Made by a program: the position numbers and the translations under genes. A stretch of DNA of 64,000 nt from QHXQ01 sp038322995 (GTDB lineage Bacteria; Acidobacteriota; Blastocatellia; Pyrinomonadales; Pyrinomonadaceae), in assembly GCA_038322995.1 (NCBI GenBank), contig JBBQGM010000001.1:90807-154806 (forward strand). The letters run 5' to 3'. Positions within the stretch are counted from its first letter, which is position 1. Each line of letters opens with the position of its first letter. The notes beneath the pieces were generated by a model that was given only the letters and a program-made list of their open reading frames with translations, ran no database searches and had not been told where the DNA came from. Below are positions 8,626 through 16,906 of the stretch, one piece after another.

Positions 8626-10992
8626 CTAAGCTTTCTCCAAGCCTGCGTACTTCTCGATCAGCTTCTTCTGCCCGAAGCCGGGGAAACTGACGGTCAGTTT
8701 GGCCGTGTCGCCCGTGCCCTCGCGCCGCAGCACCAGCCCGCGCCCATATTTCGCATGGCGCACATGTGCGCCGGGCGTGAAGCCGCCGGTGGCAGCAGCG
8801 GCTGCCGTTGCGCTTGTCTGTTCTGTGCGGCGTTTGATGATCGGTTGTTGCGCGGGCGCGCTGGCGGGCGGACTGAACTGCTGCCCGCGCTGGCGGAAGA
8901 ACTCGGCGATAGAGTCAACGCTGTCGTAAGTCTTGCCCGCGTACGACTGACTTGCGCGCGGCGCATCCGGTGCGCCGCGCAAGGCCCGCGCCGCCTGCAA
9001 ATTCTCGACGCGCGCGGAACTGCGCGCGAACGAGAGCCACGAAGGGCCGCGCGTCAGGTCGTCCATTAACTCAAGCGGCATCTCGTTTAGGAACTGCGAC
9101 GGCTCGGCTGCCAATTCTTCACCATAGACGCGCCGCTTCATCGCGTGCGACACGTACAAAAATCTTTCAGCGCGCGTGATCGCGACGTAGCACAGCCGCC
9201 GCTCTTCTTCTAGTTCCGCTTTATCGGCAGCCGCCCGCGCGTGCGGGAATAATCCGTCTTCCATCCCGACAATGAAAACGAGCGGGAACTCTAAGCCCTT
9301 CGCGGAGTGCATCGTCATCAAGGTGACGGGCGCGTCGCTTTGATATTGATCCGAGTCGGCAACGAGCGCAGCGGAATCAATAAAGTCGCGCAAGCCGCCG
9401 CCCTCTTCCTTATCGTAATCAACCGCCGCGTTGACCAACTCCTGCAAATTCTCCAAGCGCCCTTCGGCTTCTTCGCTGTTCTCGGTCTTCAACGACTGCG
9501 CGTAGCCGGAATCCAAGATCGCGGCCTTGACCACTTCGGACGCCGGTTCGCGTTGCGCGACCGTGACGAGGTTCGTGATGATCTGTTGAAAATTCTTGAG
9601 CGCGTTCGTAGCGCGCGGATTGAATGCTTTGCGCTCGGCCTGCGGGTCGGTGACGAGCGCGAGCGTTTCCCAGAGCGAGACGCCGAAATCTTTGGCGCGG
9701 CGTTCAAGCTCATCGAGCGTCTGTTTGCCCAAGCCGCGCGTGGGCGTGTTGATGACGCGCATGAGCGCGACCGAATCGTGCGGATTCAAGGCGAGCTTCA
9801 AATAAGAGATCACGTCGCGCACTTCGGCGCGTTCGTAGAACGAGAAGCCGCCGACGATGTTATACGGGAGATTCGCGCGCCGGAGCGCTTCTTCAAAGAG
9901 GCGCGACTGCGCGTTGGTGCGATAGAGAATGGCCGCGCGCAAGTCCGGCTCGCGCCGCCGATGCTCTTCGATCTTGCCCGCAACGAAGCGCGCCTCGCCG
10001 TCGGCGTCGAGCGCCTGATAGTAGCGCAACTGCTCGCCCGCCGGGTTCGCCGTCCACAACGTCTTGCCCTTGCGCTCGGTGTTGTGCTTCACGACCGCGC
10101 CGGCCGCATCGAGGATCGTCTGCGTTGAGCGATAATTTTGTTCGAGGCGAATCACTTGCGCCGCCGGGTAATGCTGCTCGAAGTTCAGAATGTTGGTGAT
10201 GTCCGCGCCGCGCCATTTATAGACGCTCTGATCCTCGTCACCGACGACGCAGACGTGCTGCTGTTTCTCGGTCAAGAAGCGGATCAGCGCGAACTGTAAA
10301 CTGTTCGTATCCTGATATTCGTCCACGAGGATGTAGCGAAACTTGTCGTTGTAATGGGCGCGCACGACCGCATCTTTGCGCAAGAGGCGGACGGTCTTAA
10401 TTAGCAGGTCGTCGAAATCGAGCGCATTGTTGTTGCGCAGGCGTTCTTCGTAGAGCTTGAAGATGCGCGCGATGGCGGCCTTCTTCTCGTCGGCGTATTC
10501 GACGCGCGCGGCATAGGCTTCGGCGTCGAGACCCTGATTCTTGGCGTGGCTGATCGCGCCCTGCGTCTGGCGCGGCGCGAGGCGTTCGTTGTCATAGCCC
10601 AAATCTTTAATCGCGCTTTTGACGACGCGCACCGAGTCGTCCTGATCGTAGATGGTGAACGAGCGCGTGTAGCCTTCGTCGAGCGTGGCGATGTCGCGGC
10701 GCAGGATGCGGACGCAGAGACTATGGAAGGTGGCGATGAGCGGCGCGCCACGCATCGGAGCGTTGCCGAGCAGCCGCAGCACGCGCTCGCGCATCTCGCC
10801 CGCCGCCTTGTTGGTAAACGTGACGGCGAGAATGTGGAACGGTTCGACATTGCGCTCCGCGATCAGATACGCGATGCGCTGCACGATCACGCGCGTCTTG
10901 CCGGAGCCTGCGCCCGCGAGAATGAGCAGCGGCCCGTCGGTCGTCAATACGGCCGCGCGTTGTTGTTCGTTGAGACCTGCGAGAAAATCCAT
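8626..10992 (-). CDS. pcrA: UvrD/PcrA-family ATP-dependent DNA helicase
   Basis: 788 residues starting MDFLAGLNEQQRAAV. All superfamily 1A motifs are visible in order: Walker A AGAGSGKT near residue 30, DEYQDTNSLQ (motif II), VGDEDQSVYKWRGAD (III), LEQNYRST (IV), TMHSAKGLEF (V) and VAITRAE (VI). The C-terminal tail HAKYGRGLVLRREG matches the RNA-polymerase-binding Tudor-like end of PcrA/UvrD. It is a 3'-5' helicase for repair, removal of stalled complexes and plasmid replication. Its ATG lies two bases after the stop of the upstream isochorismatase-like gene, so the two are probably translated together from one mRNA. Confidence 0.93.
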   Translation of the reverse strand: MDFLAGLNEQQRAAVLTTDGPLLILAGAGSGKTRVIVQRIAYLIAERNVEPFHILAVTFTNKAAGEMRERVLRLLGNAPMRGAPLIATFHSLCVRILRRDIATLDEGYTRSFTIYDQDDSVRVVKSAIKDLGYDNERLAPRQTQGAISHAKNQGLDAEAYAARVEYADEKKAAIARIFKLYEERLRNNNALDFDDLLIKTVRLLRKDAVVRAHYNDKFRYILVDEYQDTNSLQFALIRFLTEKQQHVCVVGDEDQSVYKWRGADITNILNFEQHYPAAQVIRLEQNYRSTQTILDAAGAVVKHNTERKGKTLWTANPAGEQLRYYQALDADGEARFVAGKIEEHRRREPDLRAAILYRTNAQSRLFEEALRRANLPYNIVGGFSFYERAEVRDVISYLKLALNPHDSVALMRVINTPTRGLGKQTLDELERRAKDFGVSLWETLALVTDPQAERKAFNPRATNALKNFQQIITNLVTVAQREPASEVVKAAILDSGYAQSLKTENSEEAEGRLENLQELVNAAVDYDKEEGGGLRDFIDSAALVADSDQYQSDAPVTLMTMHSAKGLEFPLVFIVGMEDGLFPHARAAADKAELEEERRLCYVAITRAERFLYVSHAMKRRVYGEELAAEPSQFLNEMPLELMDDLTRGPSWLSFARSSARVENLQAARALRGAPDAPRASQSYAGKTYDSVDSIAEFFRQRGQQFSPPASAPAQQPIIKRRTEQTSATAAAAATGGFTPGAHVRHAKYGRGLVLRREGTGDTAKLTVSFPGFGQKKLIEKYAGLEKA

Positions 10993-10994
10993 GT

Positions 10995-11552
10995 TTACTT
11001 GATCAGTTTCTGAATGGCCTTGAATTGTTCGTGCCGTGCGTCGCGCATGAGTTCAAACAGCGCGAGTTCGGTGGCCGATGGTAGCGCGCCGCTCGCGCGC
11101 ATCTTCTCGATGCCGGCGTGTTTGTTGTGCGCGGCGCGGGCGGTGATGCAGTCGGTTAAGAGATGCACTTGCAAGCCCTGTGCAAGCAGATCGTGCGTGG
11201 TTTGATTGACGCAGATGTGCGATTCGATACCGCAGATGAGCACTTGCTGCGTGCCGAAGTGTGCGAGTTGTGCGCCGAACTCCTCTGCGCCGCACGCACT
11301 GAACGCAGTTTTTTCAATTGGCTCGACGCCCGATGACAGCACGGAGCGAATTTCGTCGGCCGTGTGGCCTAAGCCTTGCGGATACTGTTCGGTGACGATG
11401 ATGGGCACGTTGAGCAGTTGCGCGGCGTGCGCGACGAGCGCGATGCGCGTGGCCGTCTGGGCGAAGTCGGAGATGGCGGAGCGGAAGCTCTCCTGCATGT
11501 CGATGATGACAAGGGCGGTGTGCGGCGCGGCGAGCGTGTGTGCATGGTGCAT
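10995..11552 (-). CDS. Isochorismatase-like cysteine hydrolase
   Basis: 185 residues, the usual length of the family. The catalytic triad positions can be read as Asp in LVIIDMQESF, Lys in EPIEKTAFSAC and Cys in CGIESHICVNQT. Members hydrolyse small amides or act as nicotinamidase-like enzymes (YcaC group); the substrate cannot be told from sequence. It is the first gene of a two-gene unit with pcrA, two bases apart. Start ATG at 11552; a second ATG seven residues... is absent, so the first is kept. Confidence 0.85.
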   Translation of the reverse strand: MHHAHTLAAPHTALVIIDMQESFRSAISDFAQTATRIALVAHAAQLLNVPIIVTEQYPQGLGHTADEIRSVLSSGVEPIEKTAFSACGAEEFGAQLAHFGTQQVLICGIESHICVNQTTHDLLAQGLQVHLLTDCITARAAHNKHAGIEKMRASGALPSATELALFELMRDARHEQFKAIQKLIK

Positions 11553-11638
11553 GATTCGTTACCCGATCAGCATTTAAGCACACGCTACGCCGGGCGCAAA
11601 ACGGCCGGCAGACCAAGAAGTTTCTGCTCCTAATTGGC

Positions 11639-13450
11639 TCAATTCTTCGGCGCGTAGCGGAGCACGTGATCGTTGAGGCGTTGGCAGGGTTGTAGTGCAA
11701 TCGTCTCGGTCGTCTCTATGTCGCGGCGCAGTTGGGCGCGCGTCTGTGCGTCGGGGAAGGGCATGGTGAGCGGTTCGTCCGCGCCGGACTCGCGCGCGAT
11801 GATGGGGCGCATGATGAGATGGTAGCGGCCGGGCGCGAGGTGCGAGAAGGCGAACGTGCCGTCGGCGCGGACGTGCGCGACCACGTAGCGCAGCGCATCG
11901 TCGGCGCGTTCGCGCTCGGCCGGCACGAGATAAACTTGCAAATCGGGTAACGCTGCGCCTGCGCCTGCGCCCGCCGGTGCGACGCGCCCCTGTAACGCGG
12001 CTGCGCCGGGCGCGAGCGTGAGCGTCAAGCCGCTGACCTGTGTGCCGGCGGCGAGGGTTAGTCCGTCCACAAGTGGATTGCTGTTGTTAGCGGCGGCGGC
12101 GGTAGGCGCAGACGGCGGCGCGCGTTTGTTGTTAGGGGCCGCAGGCGCAGGCGCGGGCGCGAGCGTGGCGGTGCGGATGTACCAATCGGGGCCGGGCGGG
12201 CGCACATCGAGGCGGAAGCGGCCGGGCGCGAGGCCCCGCAGGGCAAACTCGCCTTTATCGTCGGGGGCCGTATCGGCGAGCTTGCCGCCACCGGGGTTTA
12301 GGGCGGCATCAGCGCCTTGGTCGCGTTCGCGCCGCGCGATGATGGTCGTCTCGCTGACGCTGCTGTTGAGCTTGCGTTGACATTGCTCCGGCCACGCGGC
12401 CGTGGGCGGCGCGGCGTCGAGCAAGACGCGGCCCGCGACGGCGGCCAGCGGCGCGAGCGTGAGTTTGAGACCAGTCACATCTTGGCCGCGCACGCGCACT
12501 CGTTGGCTGCCCGCGGTGCTGCGGCCCTCGCGGCTGAACTGTTCGGCGACAAGATCGTAATCGCCATCGGCAATGCCGGTGAAGACGAATGACTGATCGT
12601 TATCACGACCCGACAAGAAGCGTGAGCCGATGGGGTAGTTGAGGCCGACCGAGACGAGCGAGACCGAGATAGAACTATTAGCGGCGACCGCCCCAGTATT
12701 GCCGATAGCGCCACTGACGGCGTGGCCCGGCTCGCCGCGATAGTGTATGTCAATGTCGGTTGCTTCCTGCCCGGCCTGCACGGAGACTTCGGTCGCGCCA
12801 TCGCGCGTGGTCGCGGGATAGAAGGTGGGCGCATCATCGTCGTAGGGGGATGGCCGGAGGCTGAAGCCGGCCGCGCCCTGGCCGCCGGCAGAGACGAGAT
12901 AGACGCCGGGCAGCAGTCCGTAGATGCGGTAGATGCCGCGATCATCGGTGACCCGTTCGAACGGGCGTAGATTCTGCGCGGCGGTACGCGCAGCCTGGCC
13001 GGCGAGCGGACGCACGCGGATCGCGGCCACGCGCACGGCAACGAGCGGCTCGCCCGCCGCGTTCGTGACGCGGCCGGTGATGATCCCGCCTTTGTGCAAT
13101 CTGATCGTAACTGTGTCGCCAGGTTGATAGTAGGTGCGCTCAGCCGGGTCGGCCGCTAGATTGGCGGGATCGAAGTAGCTGGGGGCGAAGACGTTGACGT
13201 TATACGTGCTGCGCGGCAGCTTGTCGGTGGTGAATTGGCCGTCCGTGTCGCTGGTTATGTTCGACTGCCGGCGTGGACTATAAACGCTGATCCGCGCATC
13301 GGCGATGGGTTGGCCGGCTTCGTCTATGACGCGCCCCGTGATCGTGCCTTGCGCCGCGTCGTCGGTCTGCGCGGAGGCGGATGTGCCGGTGCCGCAAAGC
13401 AAGAGCGCACAGGTAATGAGCACGGAACATGACAAGCCGGCGCGGAGCAT
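11639..13450 (-). CDS. Secreted carboxypeptidase-regulatory-like domain protein
   Basis: I chose the ATG at 13450, which begins a clear signal peptide (MLRAGLSCSVLITCALLLCG, cleavage near ASAQ). The frame is open further to a GTG at 13621 that overlaps the stop codon of the next gene (GTGA), with other ATGs at 13510 and 13579, so the start is uncertain. The mature protein has repeated CarboxypepD_reg-type beta-sandwich modules: GTITGRVIDEAGQPIADARIS, then GGIITGRVTNAAGEPLVAVRV, then further ones separated by Ala/Pro-rich linkers. Such proteins are abundant in Acidobacteria and are thought to bind or scaffold at the cell surface. It is the second of two related tandem genes. Confidence 0.75.
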   Translation of the reverse strand: MLRAGLSCSVLITCALLLCGTGTSASAQTDDAAQGTITGRVIDEAGQPIADARISVYSPRRQSNITSDTDGQFTTDKLPRSTYNVNVFAPSYFDPANLAADPAERTYYQPGDTVTIRLHKGGIITGRVTNAAGEPLVAVRVAAIRVRPLAGQAARTAAQNLRPFERVTDDRGIYRIYGLLPGVYLVSAGGQGAAGFSLRPSPYDDDAPTFYPATTRDGATEVSVQAGQEATDIDIHYRGEPGHAVSGAIGNTGAVAANSSISVSLVSVGLNYPIGSRFLSGRDNDQSFVFTGIADGDYDLVAEQFSREGRSTAGSQRVRVRGQDVTGLKLTLAPLAAVAGRVLLDAAPPTAAWPEQCQRKLNSSVSETTIIARRERDQGADAALNPGGGKLADTAPDDKGEFALRGLAPGRFRLDVRPPGPDWYIRTATLAPAPAPAAPNNKRAPPSAPTAAAANNSNPLVDGLTLAAGTQVSGLTLTLAPGAAALQGRVAPAGAGAGAALPDLQVYLVPAERERADDALRYVVAHVRADGTFAFSHLAPGRYHLIMRPIIARESGADEPLTMPFPDAQTRAQLRRDIETTETIALQPCQRLNDHVLRYAPKN

Positions 13451-13617
13451 AGTAGCCGGGCGCGGCGTGAACGGTTTACGCCCGCAGGCATACGCCTGGG
13501 CACGAAGCATAATGCCCGCACGGATTGAGCCGCTACTTTCGTTTATGCCTCTGCCTTCGTGGTTCATTGTCTTACCCATGTGCTGGCGGCGCTTTGCGCT
13601 AACTTGTTTGTGTGCGC

Positions 13618-15372
13618 TCACTGCGGCGGCGGCGCGGGTTGATTGAAGATGAGGGTGACCTGTACTTCGCCGCTGTCGGGCACGCTGACGGGTTTGCGGT
13701 CGGCCGGCTGGCGGCCCTGTCCGGGCGTGCGGCCGGGCGAAGCATCGAAGAGCGTCAACTCGTACTGGCCTGCGCTCAGGTTCTCAACCACGAAACGCCC
13801 AAGCTCATCCACCACGACGGACGCGACATAGCCGCCGTTGGTCGTGGCCGCATCCAGGCGCTGTACGTTGACGGCGATGCGCCCGCCTGCCGGCCACGCG
13901 CCCGTCGGAAACTGCACCTGCCCACGAATCACGCTCACGCCGTAGGCCATAACCACGCGCACCCCCGTCACCTGCGCGCCGGCCGCGACCTCAAGCCCCT
14001 GCGGCTGCTCCGCGCCATCGTGCTGCACGCGCACGATGGTCAACCCCTGCGGCTGAGAAAAGCCTTGCATCGGATAGAACTCGATTAGGCCGGGGGGCAA
14101 GCCGGTGAGCAGAAAGCTCCCATCGGCGTTGACCGGTGCAGGGGTATTGAACGGCGCGGCCATACTATCCGGCGAGTGCGCGATTGCGCCGAGTTGCAAC
14201 TCCTTCAGACTGTTGGCGCGCACAGTCGGGTTAGTTATGCCTTCAAGCACCACCACGCCGCTGATGGTTGCGCCGCGCACGAGATTGAGCTTGAGTCCGC
14301 TCACGTCTTGCTCCGTGATCTCAAAAGACACCGGCGCGCTGTAAAACGGACTCTGGGCCGGGGGGAAGGCTTGCGGCGGCGCGGCAAAGAGACTGTAGCG
14401 ACCGGGCAGCAGACCTTTAATGTGAAACTCACCGCGCGCATTCGTCTGCTCGCCGGTGATGCTAGCACCAGTGCGGCCCGCAAAACGACCGCTCGTATAG
14501 ATCGGGCTATAACCCAACATCGCCCCGGCGACGGGCTGCCCGCGGTCGTCCACGACCCGGCCCGCCGCTTCGTAAGAGCGCGCCCGGTTGCCGAGTGTGA
14601 TGTCCACGCCGCTCGTCTCTGCGCCGGCCGTGACCTCGACGGGCTTGGCCTTCGTCTCCTCAGTCGTGTCGCCGTAAAAAGTGCGCGGGTAGTAGCTGCC
14701 GTTGCGGACGCGCCCGTTGCCCGTGTCCTGTGCGTCGCCGACATAGACAAGATAACGCCCGGTGTTAAGCCCGTAGAGCCGGTAGCTGCCCCGGTCGTCG
14801 GTCTGGAAGGTGTAAGGCGCAACTGGCGTACTGAAGACTTGCGGATTGCGGCGGTCGGTTTCATCTACGGGCCGCAGGCGTACCAGGGCCTCAATCAACG
14901 GCTTGCCGTCGGCGTTCAGCACGCGGCCCGTGATGACGCCGCCGCGCGTGAGCGTGAAGTCGAGGCCCGCAAGTTGGTCGCCCGCCAGAATGTTCAACTG
15001 CCGCCCACGCCACAATATGGCCGCGTTCCCGTTCGTGAGAACGTAGGCCGGCGCGGACGTGGTCAGGTAATAATGACCCGGCGGTGCGTTCGTCAGTCGA
15101 TATTGACCATCCGCGTCGGTCGTCGCTTTGGCCGCCGGCGTGGGTGGGCGGCCATTCCATTCAGCCGGTATCAGCGTGACCAGTACGCCCGCCACACCCT
15201 GCCCCTCGCTCGTGACGCGCCCGGCGAGCGTGCTCGTATCTTTCGGCACGGGCGCGGGCGTCTGCGCCGACGTGTGTAAGTGCGACGCGAGCGCGCACGC
15301 AATGAGCAGCAGCGCGCGTACAACGGTGCGCGGCCGCGGCCGGGTTGCGGATAGTATTGCTTTGGTGTCCAT
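13618..15372 (-). CDS. Secreted carboxypeptidase-regulatory-like domain protein
   Basis: About 584 residues from the ATG at 15372 (MDTKAILSATRPRPR, then a hydrophobic core ending HTSAQ); an ATG at 15429 would add 19 Arg-rich residues. CarboxypepD_reg-type modules are seen at STLAGRVTSEGQGVAGVLVT, GGVITGRVLNADGKPLIEAL and AAGRVVDDRGQPVAGAMLG, followed by related repeats. It closely resembles the gene downstream in architecture, suggesting an old duplication, and the two frames touch by four bases if the longest downstream start is used. Likely exported; ligand unknown. Confidence 0.78.
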   Translation of the reverse strand: MDTKAILSATRPRPRTVVRALLLIACALASHLHTSAQTPAPVPKDTSTLAGRVTSEGQGVAGVLVTLIPAEWNGRPPTPAAKATTDADGQYRLTNAPPGHYYLTTSAPAYVLTNGNAAILWRGRQLNILAGDQLAGLDFTLTRGGVITGRVLNADGKPLIEALVRLRPVDETDRRNPQVFSTPVAPYTFQTDDRGSYRLYGLNTGRYLVYVGDAQDTGNGRVRNGSYYPRTFYGDTTEETKAKPVEVTAGAETSGVDITLGNRARSYEAAGRVVDDRGQPVAGAMLGYSPIYTSGRFAGRTGASITGEQTNARGEFHIKGLLPGRYSLFAAPPQAFPPAQSPFYSAPVSFEITEQDVSGLKLNLVRGATISGVVVLEGITNPTVRANSLKELQLGAIAHSPDSMAAPFNTPAPVNADGSFLLTGLPPGLIEFYPMQGFSQPQGLTIVRVQHDGAEQPQGLEVAAGAQVTGVRVVMAYGVSVIRGQVQFPTGAWPAGGRIAVNVQRLDAATTNGGYVASVVVDELGRFVVENLSAGQYELTLFDASPGRTPGQGRQPADRKPVSVPDSGEVQVTLIFNQPAPPPQ

Positions 15373-15588
15373 AGTGAGCGCCTGTAGCGAAAGACCTGTG
15401 AGCGAGCGACGCTTGGGGTGACGGCGCATAGCTTACGGCCGGCGTGCGGGCAGGGCAAGGGTGAAATGCACGCCGGGCCGCGAACTCTGACAACCGGCGT
15501 ACGTTGAATAGCCGATCCGGGGCAAGGTTGCACGCTATCGTAATTAGCGATGAACGCGGGTAAGGGTAATTAGGCAGCAAATCGCGTT

Positions 15589-15616
15589 GAGGCCGCGACT
15601 GTCGTGTCGCGGCCTC
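15589..15616. terminator. Intrinsic terminator-like hairpin
   Basis: GAGGCCGCGAC (15589-15599) pairs perfectly with GTCGCGGCCTC (15606-15616) around a 6-base loop. The T-rich tract (GTTTGTTTT) follows on the plus strand, although both neighbouring genes are on the minus strand. It may end the 15691-16374 gene from the other side, or belong to an unannotated plus-strand transcript. Confidence 0.6.
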
Positions 15617-15690
15617 GTTTGTTTTCGTCCCGGCCGGCAAACTCGAAAGACGGGTGCTGGCGCTACGATTTGAGCATGACGGCCGGCGCG

Positions 15691-16374
15691 TTACGGCTTC
15701 GCGGCTGGTACGTCGGTTTTCGGCGCGGCCGGTTTACGGTGTGGGGCGCGTTCGATGTGGCTGGCGCTTGCCCACGCGGCGAGCGTGGCCGGGTCGGCGT
15801 GGTATTTGTTGCGCACGATGGGGTCGAGTTGGCGCACGGCATTGACGCCCGCGGCGAGCAACGCGCGGATGCTGGCAGTGGCGGCCACCTGCCGGCCCGT
15901 CTGCGTGGCGCGGGTGGTACGGGCTTGCTCGAACGCGGACAGGTGTTGTTGCAACTGCGTGAGGAAGTCCGCGGGCAGTTCGTTCTTGATGAACTCGGCT
16001 TTGAGCGGTGTGGCGTTGGTCTGGAAGGCGTGGGCGGCGGCAATGAGCGCGTTATCTGTGCGCGCCGGCAGCTTGAAACTGGCGGCCGTGCCGGGCATGT
16101 CGGCGTCCATGCCGCGCGCTGTCTGACTAAGCTGCTCCAGGGCGCTGCGCAGCGCGTTGCGCGCCGCTTCTTTGCCGTCCGTACCGGCCTGCGCCAGCCG
16201 CGCCGCCGTCGCTTGCGCGGCCACTTCGTCGTTGACCGCCGTCAGGTTTTGCTTAATGCTCTGCGCCAGTTCGCCGCCGCGTGTCTTGGCGGGGAAATCG
16301 CCCGCGTGTTCGACGGCACAGAAGTTATCAACGCGCGCGAGCATAGCGAGCTTACGGTTCTCTGTGTTTTGCAT
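15691..16374 (-). CDS. Helical hypothetical protein, Ala-rich
   Basis: 227 residues with AAGGAG 9 bases before the ATG, a convincing ribosome site. No signal peptide or membrane segment is seen. The composition is Ala/Thr/Leu-rich with long predicted helices (LAQSIKQNLTAVNDEVAAQA, DFLTQLQQHLSAFEQARTTR) and a Pro/Lys tail. I recall no defined function for the family. It is transcribed on its own, between a terminator-like hairpin and the 21-bp repeat region. Confidence 0.65.
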   Translation of the reverse strand: MQNTENRKLAMLARVDNFCAVEHAGDFPAKTRGGELAQSIKQNLTAVNDEVAAQATAARLAQAGTDGKEAARNALRSALEQLSQTARGMDADMPGTAASFKLPARTDNALIAAAHAFQTNATPLKAEFIKNELPADFLTQLQQHLSAFEQARTTRATQTGRQVAATASIRALLAAGVNAVRQLDPIVRNKYHADPATLAAWASASHIERAPHRKPAAPKTDVPAAKP

Positions 16375-16492
16375 GATTTGAGTCTCCTTGAGTGGGTCAG
16401 CGAAGAACTGTGAGGTTCTTCAGGTTGAGTGACAACGATGCGTTAGATGGCCTTACGGCAACTGCTAGAGACGGCGATTATACAGCCATCGG

Positions 16493-16906
16493 TTGTCGCC
16501 GCATACAAATTCTTTCTGCCGCCCACAGGCCGCAGTCAGTCGCGCCCAAAACAGCCTTCGCGCACGTTGCAACACTGCATCACAGCCCTATAGCCCGACC
16601 CCGCGCACCTGCAATCACAATCTTTCACATTGCAACTGCCCGCGCACACACTGCAATTCCAATCTTGCAATCCGCAGCTATAATCTGCACACCTACAACG
16701 CCACTCTTGCACGTTGTAACTACGATCTTACAGTCTGCAAACACGATCTAACACGCTGCGAGTATGATCTGCGCGGCTGCGACCGCGTTCGCGCGCCTTG
16801 CGACCGCGAACTTGCACGCCACAACCGGGGTTGTGCAGGCTGCAAAGGAATTCTTACGCGGCTAGACCGTCGCCGGCCAAGCGTAGGCGGCGGCTTTGAC
16901 AGTTGA
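16493..16906 (+). CDS. Possible heptapeptide-repeat protein, Cys-rich
   Basis: A 137-codon frame with a TTG start and no convincing ribosome site, open back to a TAG at 16466. From 16568 it encodes about 14 heptapeptide units of the form C-N-x-D-L-x-R: for example CNHNLSH, CNSNLAI, CNYDLTV, CKHDLTR, CEYDLRG, CDRELAR and CKGILTR. The Leu codon varies as CTT, CTG and CTA and Cys as TGC/TGT, which would fit selection on a protein, but drift of a DNA repeat is equally possible. The 3' end overlaps the end of the convergent restriction-modification gene. Whether it is translated is unknown. Confidence 0.3.
   Translation: MSPHTNSFCRPQAAVSRAQNSLRARCNTASQPYSPTPRTCNHNLSHCNCPRTHCNSNLAIRSYNLHTYNATLARCNYDLTVCKHDLTRCEYDLRGCDRVRAPCDRELARHNRGCAGCKGILTRLDRRRPSVGGGFDS
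16568..16861. repeat. Degenerate 21-bp tandem repeat, 14 units
   Basis: Fourteen consecutive 21-base units start at 16568, 16589, 16610 and so on to 16841 without any phase slip. The approximate unit is TGCAAYTAYGATCTTACACG plus one base. The units differ from each other at many places, so the array is old. It ends at 16861, the base immediately before the stop codon (complement of 16862-16864) of the minus-strand restriction-modification gene. Confidence 0.8.

Noticed and set aside
13451..13621. N-terminal extension of the CarboxypepD_reg protein up to a GTG overlapping the previous stop
   Set aside because: The extension would place 57 non-conserved residues before a clear signal peptide; noted as alternative only.
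16568..16861. CRISPR array
   Set aside because: Repeats of 21 bases follow each other directly without spacers and differ from one another, so it is a degenerate tandem repeat.
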